This document shows, one piece after another, positions 8,286 to 16,761 of a stretch of DNA of 64,000 nt; position 1 is the stretch's first letter, and each line of letters opens with the position of its first letter. The notes below the pieces were generated by a model. That model did no database searches and was not told the DNA's origin. It saw nothing but the letters and a program-made list of their open reading frames with translations. The translations under genes were made by a program, and so were the position numbers. Location: contig CAJMQJ010000003.1 of the NCBI GenBank assembly GCA_905215525.1, forward strand, positions 1 through 64,000, written 5' to 3'. This DNA is from an uncultured bacterium (GTDB taxonomy: Bacteria; Actinomycetota; Coriobacteriia; Coriobacteriales; Coriobacteriaceae).

Positions 8286-9317
8286 ATGGCCATGGAATTC
8301 AAGCGCAGGCTGCCGATCCCCATGGAGATCCGCGAGGAAATGCCGCTTTCCGCCGAGCTTACCGCCAAAAAGCAGGCATTCGACGCCGAGGTCGCCAAGG
8401 TCTTTACCGGCGAGGACGCACGCAAGGTGCTCATCATCGGCCCGTGCTCTGCCGACCGCGAGGACTCGGTGCTTGAGTACATGAACCGACTGGCCAAGGT
8501 CGCCGAAGAGGTCAAGGACAAGCTCATCATCATTCCGCGTGTCTACACCAACAAGCCGCGCACCAAGGGCACCGGCTACAAGGGGCTGCTGCACAACCCC
8601 GACCCCGAGGCGCCCGATGACCTGCTTGAAGGCGTTAAGGCCATCCGCCACATGCACCTGCGCGTCATCGAGGAGACTGGCTTCTTTACCGCCGACGAGA
8701 TGCTCTACCCGTCCAACTACCAGTACCTCGTCGACCTGCTGAGCTACGTCGCCGTGGGCGCGCGCTCGGTCGAGAACCAGGAGCATCGTCTGGTGTCGAG
8801 CGGCATTTCGGTGCCTGTGGGCATGAAAAACCCCACCGCCGGTTCCACCACCGTTATGCTCAACTCCATCTACGCCGCCCAGGCACATCAGAGCTTTATC
8901 TTCCGCAACTGGGAGGTCGAGTGCGACGGCAACCCGCTCGCGCACGCCGTTATGCGTGGCTACATCGGTCTCGACGGTCGCACCTACCCCAATTACCACT
9001 ACGAGCACCTGGAGCGCCTGGCCGAGCGCTACACCGAGCATGCCGGTTACGCCAACCCGGCGGCGGTCATCGACTGCAACCACGACAACTCGGGCAAGCG
9101 CCCGCTGGAGCAGTACCGCATTTGCAAGGAGGTGCTCGACAGCTGCCGCCGCAACGAGTCCATCTCCAAGCTGGTCAAGGGCTTTATGATCGAGTCTTAC
9201 CTTGAGGACGGCAACCAGCCGGTCGATGGCGGCGTCTTTGGTAAGTCGATCACCGACCCGTGCCTGGGCTGGGAAAAGACCGACTACCTCATCCACGAGA
9301 TCGCGGAGCGGGTTTAG
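8286..9317 (+). CDS. aroF: 3-deoxy-7-phosphoheptulonate (DAHP) synthase, class I AroFGH type
   Basis: First enzyme of the shikimate pathway; it condenses phosphoenolpyruvate with erythrose 4-phosphate. The 343-residue protein has the AroFGH hallmarks IIGPCSADRED, PRVYTNKPRT, the metal-binding IDCNHDNSGK and GFMIESYLEDGNQP. Length matches the family (about 350). ATG follows a strong AAAGGAGG site. It is monocistronic with its own terminator. Which aromatic amino acid, if any, inhibits it cannot be read from the sequence, so the letter in aroF is nominal. Confidence 0.94.
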   Translation: MAMEFKRRLPIPMEIREEMPLSAELTAKKQAFDAEVAKVFTGEDARKVLIIGPCSADREDSVLEYMNRLAKVAEEVKDKLIIIPRVYTNKPRTKGTGYKGLLHNPDPEAPDDLLEGVKAIRHMHLRVIEETGFFTADEMLYPSNYQYLVDLLSYVAVGARSVENQEHRLVSSGISVPVGMKNPTAGSTTVMLNSIYAAQAHQSFIFRNWEVECDGNPLAHAVMRGYIGLDGRTYPNYHYEHLERLAERYTEHAGYANPAAVIDCNHDNSGKRPLEQYRICKEVLDSCRRNESISKLVKGFMIESYLEDGNQPVDGGVFGKSITDPCLGWEKTDYLIHEIAERV

Positions 9318-9321
9318 TTAC

Positions 9322-9420
9322 GCGGGCCGCATTTGGACAATCTGACGTTCAACTTCAAGGGCGCGACCAGAAGGTCAGCGCCCTTTCGTTTCACGTCACC
9401 TTGTCTCAAATGCGGCCCGC
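9322..9420 (+). terminator. Terminator hairpin inside an outer inverted repeat after aroF
   Basis: The inner stem 9357-9368 with 9373-9385 is followed by TTTCGTTTC. A perfect outer stem 9322-9335 with 9407-9420 encloses it. Confidence 0.85.
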
Positions 9421-9511
9421 TCGCTGTCCGTCCTCTACCTGCGGCGTTGTCTTGCTCCGGATGCGGCAGTTAGGGACGTTCCTTTTCTGCCGGCAGTCTG
9501 GGATGTTCCTT

Positions 9512-9645
9512 GGGGTAGTCATTGGGGACGTTCTTTAATGACCGGTCGTTTAAGAACGTCCCCAACGACTACCCAGAATGAGAGTGGATAATCTCCCGTT
9601 TTTGGCCTATACCAGCGCTAAAAGTGGGAGATTATCCACTCTCAT
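9512..9645. repeat. Double palindrome unit, copy 1
   Basis: Palindrome A (9512-9574) has arms with core TTGGGGACGTTCTT and a central ACCGGT. Palindrome B has perfect 20-base arms 9578-9597 and 9626-9645 (core GAGTGGATAATCTCCC). The same A-B pair in the same order is found at 42121-42242. The rest of 9421-9793 shows no coding signal. Confidence 0.85.
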
Positions 9646-9793
9646 CGAGCAAGTGTCCGAAATTCCGCCCTCATTCCTTCTTAGGACCCTCCGTCCCCGA
9701 GGATTCGAGGCTCGTCTGCCGAATGGTTGATGCGGCAACGATGTCGCCATGTCACACTCATAGGTGGCCTGACCCAACCTGGAAGGAGCCTCC

Positions 9794-10444
9794 ATGAGCC
9801 TTGACAACGTAACCCTGCGCGCCGCCACGCTCGATGACCTGGCCGGCATCGCCGCCATCTACAACCAGCTGTGGTGCAACACGCTGCGCAACCGCGGCGA
9901 CATCGAAGCTGCCGATTTCTGCGCGCGCTTTAACATCGCCATGCAGCTGCAGCGCTCCCCCATCGCACTCGTCGCCGAGACCGAGGGCCGCATTATCGCC
10001 GCCTGCTGCATCGGCATCTTCGAGGACGGCAAGCCGCGCACCAATCCCACGTGGGAGCCCTGCTATAACGAGATGTTTGCCCAGGCAACCGAGATGGCAA
10101 AGACCGCCGATGCCAAGCTCGAGGGCTCGCTCTTTGGAGACAGCCGCGAAAAGGCCACAGCGGATCGCTTTGCCGCCACAGGCAACGAATATGCCCAGGG
10201 TCAACTCAACTTGATTATCATTATGCCTGAATGGCAGGGCAAGGGACTCGGCCGCAAGCTCATCGACCTTGCGCGCGCCGAACTCGCCAAAGCCGGGTGC
10301 ACCAAATTCTTCCTGATGAGCGACTGCAACTCCGACTGGCAGTTCTACGAGCACCTCAACATGAAGCGCATCTTGGAGGATCACAGCCAGGACACCGGCG
10401 ACGGATTTATCGTCTATATGTACGGAGGCGACACGCAGGATTAA
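9794..10444 (+). CDS. GNAT-family N-acetyltransferase
   Basis: A 216-residue acetyl-CoA-dependent acyltransferase. The acetyl-CoA-binding motif A is seen in IIMPEWQGKGLGRKLIDLA (about residues 146-164), with the downstream FFLMSDCNSDWQFYEHLNMKR typical of the C-terminal strand-helix. ATG follows GGAAGGAGCC. Substrate cannot be assigned; small molecules and protein N-termini are both possible. It is convergent with the decayed kinase gene downstream. Confidence 0.85.
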   Translation: MSLDNVTLRAATLDDLAGIAAIYNQLWCNTLRNRGDIEAADFCARFNIAMQLQRSPIALVAETEGRIIAACCIGIFEDGKPRTNPTWEPCYNEMFAQATEMAKTADAKLEGSLFGDSREKATADRFAATGNEYAQGQLNLIIIMPEWQGKGLGRKLIDLARAELAKAGCTKFFLMSDCNSDWQFYEHLNMKRILEDHSQDTGDGFIVYMYGGDTQD

Positions 10445-10488
10445 CTTGCATGTCGCCTCACGGGCTTTCTACAAGACGGCCCAAACCA

Positions 10489-11094
10489 TCAACCAAGACG
10501 AGTCAACAAGGCGCGCTCTCCTCGGCAGCAAGGGCATTCGTGCTGTAACGAGTGGTGGAGATGGCCACGCTTGCACACAACTGTCTCGGATAGATAGCGG
10601 TCGAGCAGGCGCGCCCATGTGCGTGCGTCAAGACGCTCCTCCGCCCTGCCATACAGCGATCGACGGAGTGCCTCGCCCATAAGGCCGCTAAAATCATCGA
10701 GCTCAAGAGCGTACTTTGGGACAACGTATCCGACCAACGTCCCCACAAACGGGCTGTGCCCATTACACACGCAGCTGTTTATCAATGGTGCAGGCGGAAT
10801 GTCATCGTCGTCCAGGTCAAATATGTCCAAGTCCAGCTCACCAGAAGCGTATGGGTGTATTCCGCGGTTAAGCATCTTAAAGATATGGACCGCGAGTCCA
10901 AAGTCATCCGTCTGTGGCGTAAACACGGGGGCATTCGTGGACGCTGCCAAGCTCTCGAAATCGCTGATGCCGGCTATCTCCATGAGTTGAAGCACCTCGG
11001 GGGCAATATAGCCGGGAGCGGCGCACGCAGTCCTATGTGTCACATCCGAAAGCGTAAAGCTATACGAGCGCCTTGATGGTATCCATGCCCGCAT
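10489..11094 (-). pseudogene. C-terminal remnant of a kinase-like protein (COG4248 type)
   Basis: This frame holds a C-terminal protein-kinase half. APGYIAPEVLQ resembles the activation/P+1 segment, DDFGLAVHIFKML the alpha-F region, and a Cys-rich tail (CKRGHLHHSLQHECPCC) is typical of kinase/helix-hairpin-helix proteins near Ter/VWA stress systems. The ATP-binding N-lobe and catalytic loop are absent, and the first residues have no credible start. No partner genes (VWA protein, phosphatase) are nearby. I read it as a relic of a larger gene, not a functional kinase. Family assignment is from memory of motifs. Confidence 0.6.
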
Positions 11095-11194
11095 GCGCCG
11101 AAGCCTCGCAACCCTTCTGCCCGTTGAGCACGCACTCGAGCAGCGTATCGTATGCGCGCTGGGCTTCGGGGGCCAGGTACGCCCTGTTAAACAT
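11060..11194 (-). pseudogene. Unrecognised gene fragment upstream of kinase remnant
   Basis: An open stretch of about 44 codons (MFNRAYLAPEAQRAYDTLL...) in a different frame overlaps the start of the kinase remnant and stops at 11060. It could be the N-terminus of another protein joined here by a deletion. I do not recognise it, and there is no clear ribosome binding site. Confidence 0.3.
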
Positions 11195-11320
11195 GCCCTC
11201 GGGTCGCACGTTTCCCTTCGAGTCGATCATATAAGGCCCCAATCTGTTTGGTTTCCCCAGATTGTGTGCCCGCACACCCAAGCCGCACGGCCCGCCGTTC
11301 AGCTGAAACCACCACACAAA

Positions 11321-11352
11321 AAGTCCGCCGACCATTGAAGTCGGCGGACTTT
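11321..11352 (-). terminator. Intrinsic terminator of the first agmatine deiminase gene
   Basis: Stem 11321-11331 pairs with 11341-11352; read on the minus strand it is followed by TTTTTGTGTGG. It lies 39 bases past the aguA stop. Confidence 0.85.
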
Positions 11353-11390
11353 CGCGTGCGGACAATCAAGCACTGTTCACCATGGAACTG

Positions 11391-12512
11391 CTATTTACAG
11401 CGCGCCTTGGGCTGCTGCTGGGTGATGCAGTGGATGTTGCCGCCACCATAGATGACCTCGCGCGTCATGATGCCGATGACCTCGCGATCCGGATAGGCGG
11501 CTTGGATATTCTTGAGTGCCTGGGCATCGTTGGGGTCGCCAAACTGTGGCACCAGCACCGCCCCGTTGATGGGCAAGAAGTTGAGGTAGCTGGGCTCAAA
11601 GGCGTCCTCGGGAGTACGCGGCAGCACACCCTCGACCGGATCGATGGTCGATGCCTCCTCCTCGGTCATATATACCGAGGTCGCAGGCATAATCACCTTG
11701 TGGATCTTGAGCTTGCGGCCACGGGCATCCGTCGTCTCGGAAAGCGTCTTATACGCCTCTTGGCACTCCTTGTAGAACTTATGGTTGGGATCATCGGTCC
11801 ACATGCAGCAGACCTCGCCGGGCGCACTAAAGCATGCGACGTCGTCCACGTGCCCGTTGGTCTCAAACGGGTCGATGCCATCCTTGATCCAAATGACCTT
11901 CTCGATGCCCAGGTACTCGGCAAGCTTCTCCTCGATCTGCTCCTTGGTGTACTGGGGGTTGCGGTCCTCATTGAGCAGGCACATCTCGGTGGTCACCACG
12001 GTGCCCTGGCCGTCGCAGTTAAACGAGCCACCCTCGAGGATATAATCCTCGGGACGATAGCGGTTAACCTGCTCGAGCTGTGCCACCTGCAAGCCGATAC
12101 TCGCATCCTTGTCCCACGGGAAATACAGACCGTCGATAAAGCCGCCATACGCGTTAAAGTGGAAGTGCGAGAGTGCCACGTCGCCCTTGTCGTTGACAAG
12201 AAACGCCGGGCCGGGGTCGCGGATCCAGGAGTCGTTGTACTCCATATGAATCACGCGCACGTTCTCAACGCCATCGAAAATCTCGCACACCGCAGGGAAA
12301 TCCTCGGCATTGACACCAACGGTGATGGGCTGGAAGCGTGCAACGGTCTTAATAATCTCGGTAAAGACCTTTTGCGCCGGCTTGGCACCACAGCGCCACA
12401 CATCCGAGCGATGCGGCCACAAAATCCAGGTGCGCTCCTGCTCTTCGTACTCGCCGGGCATGTAGAATCCGTCCTTCTTTGGCGTAGACTCGCTCTCGTA
12501 AATGGTCTTCAT
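11391..12512 (-). CDS. aguA: Agmatine deiminase, copy 1
   Basis: Hydrolyses agmatine to N-carbamoylputrescine and ammonia. The 373-residue protein matches the family length (about 370). It has the guanidino-group deiminase motifs WIRDPGP, NGHVDD (catalytic His) and GGGNIHCITQQ with catalytic Cys362. It is transcribed alone, divergently from a soluble LuxR-type regulator (12691-13494), which is a plausible local regulator. A second, more divergent copy lies at 22105-23310 in the putrescine carbamoyltransferase cluster. Confidence 0.95.
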   Translation of the reverse strand: MKTIYESESTPKKDGFYMPGEYEEQERTWILWPHRSDVWRCGAKPAQKVFTEIIKTVARFQPITVGVNAEDFPAVCEIFDGVENVRVIHMEYNDSWIRDPGPAFLVNDKGDVALSHFHFNAYGGFIDGLYFPWDKDASIGLQVAQLEQVNRYRPEDYILEGGSFNCDGQGTVVTTEMCLLNEDRNPQYTKEQIEEKLAEYLGIEKVIWIKDGIDPFETNGHVDDVACFSAPGEVCCMWTDDPNHKFYKECQEAYKTLSETTDARGRKLKIHKVIMPATSVYMTEEEASTIDPVEGVLPRTPEDAFEPSYLNFLPINGAVLVPQFGDPNDAQALKNIQAAYPDREVIGIMTREVIYGGGNIHCITQQQPKARCK

Positions 12513-12690
12513 TTCAAGCTCCTAAATCTCGGTGCTTTTGCTTGACGAGACCATGATGCGGCCGCACCGAGATGTTCTCAATGGTCCCTCGAGCCCCTTT
12601 CAGCGACCGACGGTATACCATTCGCTGACCTAAAGTTCTATTCAGGCCGAGAACATGACATACTGGGTTCCACAATGGAAAGGATGCCCT

Positions 12691-13494
12691 ATGCCCCCAT
12701 GCAATAAACAGCAGACTATTGAGTTGGACAGTACGACCTGGACTGCTCTCAACGAGCTCGCGCTTGCAATCCACGCATCACACGGTGTCGATAAGCTGCA
12801 AAAGGAGACCCTCGAGGGAACGACAGGGCTCGTGCCCCATCGGATCGCCATGTTCGACCTGATCGAGGCGGCGGGCAGTGATGCCCCACGCTACGTCCAC
12901 CCCGCAAGCAGCGGAATGGACGACCGCGCACTGAGCGACTACTACAACTGCTACGCCGCGATGGACTATACAACATGGAGCTTTGACTTACATAAGGTCG
13001 GCGTCTACCGCGACCTCGACCTCGTCGACGTCGAGCGACGCGATGCCACGCCCATCTATCGCAAATGGATGGAACCGCAGGGCGTCTACTTTGGCTGTAC
13101 GGCCACGCTCGCGCACAACGACAGCCCGCTAGGAAGCATCACCCTGTTTCGTGAACGCACGGCCGGAGACTTCACCGACACCGAGCTCGCAATCCTGCTC
13201 GAAGTCGCTCGGCACGCGAGCCTCGCGCTCGCCAACCTCTATCCTCGGGGCATTAAACTCACCCAGATAGAAGACACAAACCAGCTAAATGCTTTCATTA
13301 CAGAACACAATATCCAACCGCGCGAAGCCGAAGTCATGCGGCTCATGCTCGACGGCAAAACGAACAAACAGATGGCAAACGAGCTATTCATAAGCGAGTC
13401 AACCGTCAAGAAGCATGTCAACGCCATCTATCGCAAGCTCGGCGTCAGCAACCGCCTGGGCCTCATGACTGCCACGCAAAACATCCCGCGATAA
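12691..13494 (+). CDS. Soluble LuxR-type regulator with GAF-like sensor domain
   Basis: The 267-residue protein has an N-terminal ligand-sensing region of about 190 residues resembling GAF (GSITLFRERTAGDFTDTELAILLEVARHASLALANL) and a C-terminal LuxR helix-turn-helix (REAEVMRLMLDGKTNKQMANELFISESTVKKHVNAIYRKL, split here across residues 216-255). I chose the ATG at 12691 because AAAGGA precedes it; an in-frame ATG at 12655 has no ribosome binding site. Divergent from aguA copy 1, with a 178-base shared promoter region. Ligand unknown; agmatine is a guess from context. Confidence 0.85.
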   Translation: MPPCNKQQTIELDSTTWTALNELALAIHASHGVDKLQKETLEGTTGLVPHRIAMFDLIEAAGSDAPRYVHPASSGMDDRALSDYYNCYAAMDYTTWSFDLHKVGVYRDLDLVDVERRDATPIYRKWMEPQGVYFGCTATLAHNDSPLGSITLFRERTAGDFTDTELAILLEVARHASLALANLYPRGIKLTQIEDTNQLNAFITEHNIQPREAEVMRLMLDGKTNKQMANELFISESTVKKHVNAIYRKLGVSNRLGLMTATQNIPR

Positions 13495-13495
13495 A

Positions 13496-13527
13496 AAAGG
13501 GCGCCCTCCATGCAGAGAACGCCCTTT
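13496..13527 (+). terminator. Terminator after LuxR gene
   Basis: Stem AAAGGGCG (13496-13503) with CGCCCTTT (13520-13527), a 16-base loop and an imperfect T tract. Begins at the stop codon. Confidence 0.6.
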
Positions 13528-13570
13528 GATTTCGCCATTTGAATTAGTGTCGGCTCTGGCTCAAAGAGTA

Positions 13571-13605
13571 GACAGGTTTATTTTGGCAGGTTTTATCTGG
13601 GCAAA
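13571..13605 (+). repeat. Copy of a 35-base conserved intergenic motif
   Basis: Matches 27633-27667 over 35 bases. Both copies lie downstream of LuxR-type regulator genes and about 60 bases before an AAGTGAGTAG palindrome. Confidence 0.75.
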
Positions 13606-13663
13606 CGCCAACCGCCGTGAGGAGAGCTGCTTGCCCTTGCGGCGGCCTTCTCGCCGAAAAACC

Positions 13664-13782
13664 AAGTGAGTAGACCTTTTGCAGGAGGCCGAGCACACTC
13701 CAAAACGCCACAGCTCTGACCTGCGGTTTTATTTAGCGTTTGTCGCGGTGTGCTCGACAGATCCAAAAAAGCCTACTCACTT
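13664..13782. repeat. AAGTGAGTAG palindromic element, copy 1
   Basis: Outer arms AAGTGAGTAG (13664-13673) and CTACTCACTT (13773-13782), inner CGAGCACAC/GTGTGCTCG pairing, and a loop core GACCTGCGGTTTT at 13718-13730. Homologous to 27727-27844. Confidence 0.85.
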
Positions 13783-13806
13783 GCATCTGAGGCGCACCGG
13801 ATCGGC

Positions 13807-13846
13807 AAAAAACCGCCGCGAAAGGGGTCCGATCCTCTTCGCGGCA
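13807..13846 (-). terminator. Minus-strand terminator of the first DUF4143 ATPase gene
   Basis: Stem 13815-13822 with 13839-13846. The AAAAAA at 13807-13812 reads as a T tract on the minus strand. Confidence 0.7.
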
Positions 13847-13867
13847 GTTGTTAATACGCCGAACTTG

Positions 13868-15037
13868 TTATCGCAAAAGCCAATCACGCGCCGAGACCAC
13901 GCTACAGTCTTTCGACTCATACGTTGAATCCACGCGGGCCACAACATAGCGCGCATCTTTTGCAATGTCGATCTCATCGCATACAGCCTGTAAATGGCGG
14001 GCGTACTTATCGTGATACGTTCTGGATGATTTTATTTCGATAGCCTTGGGACTCCCTGAGTTTGTGCAGTCGAGCAAATCGATTTCTCGCTTGCCGTCGT
14101 CCCTATAGAAATACAACTCGGGATTCTCGCCCACGTTGAGATGGCTCTTCGCCGTTTCGGAAACGATGAGGTTTTCGAAAACTGCCCCCAGATAAGAGCT
14201 CTCCAAAAGTTGCTCCAGTGATCCAATTTTGAGCAAGTAGCAGAGCAGCCCCGTGTCGTAAAAATAAAGCTTGGGCGTTTTAGTCAAACGTTTCCTGGCA
14301 TTTGCATAATAGGGCTGCAGTGAAAACGTCAGGTAGCTCTGCTCCAGAATAGACAACCAGCTTTTAATGGTCGATACGTTCACACCCGTATCTCGAGAAA
14401 GCGAAGATATATTAATGAGAGCACCGGCGCTCTGGGCAATTATGGACAGAAACTTATGAAACTCCGCTTTATTGCGCACGTCAAGCAAGCCCACAACATC
14501 GCGCTCAACATAGGTATCAATATAGCTGGGGAAATAAACCGAGGACGGCATTCCGGCGGAACGCAGGCGAGGGTATCCCCCTTCGAGCGCAAACAAATCC
14601 ACTTCCAACTGCCCCTGCTGGCCCCTCTCCGCTTCTCGAAACGAAAATGGCAGCAATTTTAAGATCCCGACTCGCCCGGCAAGAGACTGGCCGATGCTTT
14701 TCATCATCAAAAAGTTTTGCGATCCCGTAAGGATGTATTGACCGGCGTCTCCCCGCTCATCCGAAACAACCTGAATCATCGAGAACAAATCCGGGGCGTA
14801 TTGCGCCTCGTCGATGATGAGTCCGCCCTTTCGGTTGCGGATAAAACTCACCGGATCCTCCAAGGCCGCGCGCCTCGTTTGGGGGTCCTCAAGCGTAACA
14901 TAGGAATAGTCGGGAAAGGCATGCCGAACCAGCGTAGACTTACCGCTCTGCCTAGGCCCCGTCAACGACACAACAGGAAACCAACCCGCCATGCGAATGA
15001 GCAACTCATGCAAATCCCTGTTAATGTACTCGGCCAT
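13868..15037 (-). CDS. AAA ATPase with DUF4143 domain, copy 1
   Basis: A 389-residue protein of the large AAA_14/DUF4143 family. Walker A is GPRQSGKST (Lys33), Walker B is GLIIDEAQ, and a sensor-like ILTGSQN follows. The C-terminal DUF4143 part has a PD-(D/E)XK-like pattern (REIDLLDC...AIEIKSS). I chose ATG 15037 because AAGGGG precedes it. Biological role of the family is not established; defence, stress or DNA transactions have been suggested. It stands alone between LuxR and MATE genes, with an array of 23-base iterons just upstream. A second family member lies at 58474-59844. Codon and base use are AT-richer than the neighbours, which suggests acquisition. Confidence 0.9.
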   Translation of the reverse strand: MAEYINRDLHELLIRMAGWFPVVSLTGPRQSGKSTLVRHAFPDYSYVTLEDPQTRRAALEDPVSFIRNRKGGLIIDEAQYAPDLFSMIQVVSDERGDAGQYILTGSQNFLMMKSIGQSLAGRVGILKLLPFSFREAERGQQGQLEVDLFALEGGYPRLRSAGMPSSVYFPSYIDTYVERDVVGLLDVRNKAEFHKFLSIIAQSAGALINISSLSRDTGVNVSTIKSWLSILEQSYLTFSLQPYYANARKRLTKTPKLYFYDTGLLCYLLKIGSLEQLLESSYLGAVFENLIVSETAKSHLNVGENPELYFYRDDGKREIDLLDCTNSGSPKAIEIKSSRTYHDKYARHLQAVCDEIDIAKDARYVVARVDSTYESKDCSVVSARDWLLR

Positions 15038-15062
15038 ATCAACGCCCCTTATAACGCTGTTA

Positions 15063-15148
15063 CCATAATCGTATAGTATCATTTGCCATAATCTTGCAGT
15101 AGCGTTTTCCATAATCTTGTAGTAGTGTTTTCCACAATCTTTTAGTAG
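15063..15148. repeat. Four tandem 23-base iterons in the ATPase promoter
   Basis: Units begin at 15063, 15086, 15109 and 15132 with consensus CCATAATCTTGYAGTAGYGTT; the last is partial and the one nearest the gene is most diverged. The array starts 25 bases before the start codon, so it must overlap the promoter or leader. A repeated binding site for a regulator, perhaps the ATPase itself, is my inference. Confidence 0.85.
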
Positions 15149-15202
15149 CCCAGTTCAAAAACGTTATTTATAGAGCCGAAATCTCAGACCCTAAATAACA
15201 AT

Positions 15203-15239
15203 AGCCACCACAATGGGAACTGTCCCCATTGTGGTGGCT
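15203..15239. terminator. Perfect hairpin after the MATE gene
   Basis: Stem 15203-15217 with 15225-15239 (AGCCACCACAATGGG). It lies between the MATE stop and the ATPase iterons. The T tract on the minus strand is weak. Confidence 0.6.
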
Positions 15240-15288
15240 TGCAGGCGAGTTGACTTATTCGACTATCGCGGGCCGGCCGTGTCCGAGT

Positions 15289-16665
15289 CTAGAGCGTGGC
15301 AAGTCGCTTGGATTCGCGGACGGCGAGGGCGATGGAGATAAGACCAGTGATGGCGTCAGCCGCCACCAAGGCAAACCAGACACCCTGAACGCCCATCATG
15401 TTGCCAAGCAGGTACATAAGCGGCACGGAGCAGATCACGTAGCGGAGCAGACCGGTGAACGTGGCGATACCCACCTTCTCAACCGCCTGGAAGTACATCG
15501 ACATGGTCATGGCAAGATAGCCCAGGGCCACGGCCAGGATAACGATGCGCGTGGCGTTGGCGGCAACCTCGACGAGCGCCGGGTCGCTACCAGCAAAAAA
15601 GGCGCAGACCGGCGTTGCGGCCACCCATAGCACAGCAGACACCGCAGCAAGCGTCACGACCTGGTACTTAAGCGTGCAGGAGAGCGTTTCCTTGAGGCGC
15701 GCCCACGCCTTGGCGCCGGCGTTGAAGGCGGCAATGGGCTGCAGGCCGTACGAGAAGCACTGGGCGACCATCATGGTAATGTAGAGGATGTAGCCGTTGA
15801 TCACACCAAAGGCCGCGATGTAGAGCGAACCCATGTCGCCGCCGAGCTGGCCAAGCAACGAGTTGGCAACGGTGTTGAAGATGAACGTGGCAGCTTGCAC
15901 CAAAAAGAACGGGAAACCAATCTTGATGATCTGGCCGCAGATGGCCATGTCGAGTTTGAGGTCGGCGGCGCTGATCTGGAGCTGCGACTTCTTACCGCCG
16001 ATGAACCAGAAGATACCGATGGCCCAGATACCGATGGAAAGACCGTAGTACACGCCAGCTCCCATAACGCCAAGCTTGAGCACAAACGTGGAAAGCGCAA
16101 GCCAGCAGATAGCGACGATGGCAGACACGGTCATGAGGTTGGCCTGGATCTGAACCTTCTCGTCCACACGCATGACGGCGGTGACCATCTGACCAATGAC
16201 CGTGAGCGGCAGCAGCACGGAGAAGGTGCGCACGCCGGCAACGGTATCGGCCATGATGTCGGGCGTGGCGCCGAAGAATGCGCAGATGGGCTCGGTAAAC
16301 ACAGCCATCACCACAGCAAGCAGCACACTCACAATCGTGGTAAGCCAAAAACCCTGGCTAAACGCCTTGCTGGCGCCCTTAATGTCGCCGGCACCCAAAA
16401 GGTTGCCCACCACGGCGGGCACGCCGGTGCCAAACAGGTTGCCAAAGGCCAGGTTAATGTACTCGACCGACATGATGATCGAAACACAGGCCAGGCCGTG
16501 TGCACCCAGGCCCCAACCCATCACGAGGCCCTCAAGGACCACCATGATAATCTGGGCGAGCATACCCTGGCCGGTGATGATGGTGTACTTGCGCACCAGG
16601 CCGGGAATCGGCTGCGAGGCAAGCTCACGCTCCTCCTCAACAGCGGCGGTCGTTTCTTCTGCCAT
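15289..16665 (-). CDS. MATE-family multidrug/metabolite efflux transporter
   Basis: A 458-residue integral membrane protein with about 12 hydrophobic helices in two homologous halves, as usual for the MATE family (about 450). The ATG at 16665 follows AAGGGGAG; upstream in-frame starts lack such a site. It follows the YtcJ-like amidohydrolase on the same strand with a gap of 96 bases, so the two may be co-transcribed. That raises the possibility that the pump moves the amidohydrolase substrate or product; this is inference only. Most likely a Na+- or H+-driven antiporter. Confidence 0.9.
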   Translation of the reverse strand: MAEETTAAVEEERELASQPIPGLVRKYTIITGQGMLAQIIMVVLEGLVMGWGLGAHGLACVSIIMSVEYINLAFGNLFGTGVPAVVGNLLGAGDIKGASKAFSQGFWLTTIVSVLLAVVMAVFTEPICAFFGATPDIMADTVAGVRTFSVLLPLTVIGQMVTAVMRVDEKVQIQANLMTVSAIVAICWLALSTFVLKLGVMGAGVYYGLSIGIWAIGIFWFIGGKKSQLQISAADLKLDMAICGQIIKIGFPFFLVQAATFIFNTVANSLLGQLGGDMGSLYIAAFGVINGYILYITMMVAQCFSYGLQPIAAFNAGAKAWARLKETLSCTLKYQVVTLAAVSAVLWVAATPVCAFFAGSDPALVEVAANATRIVILAVALGYLAMTMSMYFQAVEKVGIATFTGLLRYVICSVPLMYLLGNMMGVQGVWFALVAADAITGLISIALAVRESKRLATL

Positions 16666-16761
16666 TGTTCTCCCCTTTCCATGAGAGATTGATGAATGGA
16701 TGCATGAATGGATGGGCGGCACGCACAGGCTGCGGCACCGCCCAGCGATGCAGCAGCCCCG

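Noticed and set aside
13496..13867. Small genes in the repeat-rich gap after the soluble LuxR gene
   Set aside because: Open frames here are short, overlap terminators and palindromes, and lack ribosome binding sites.
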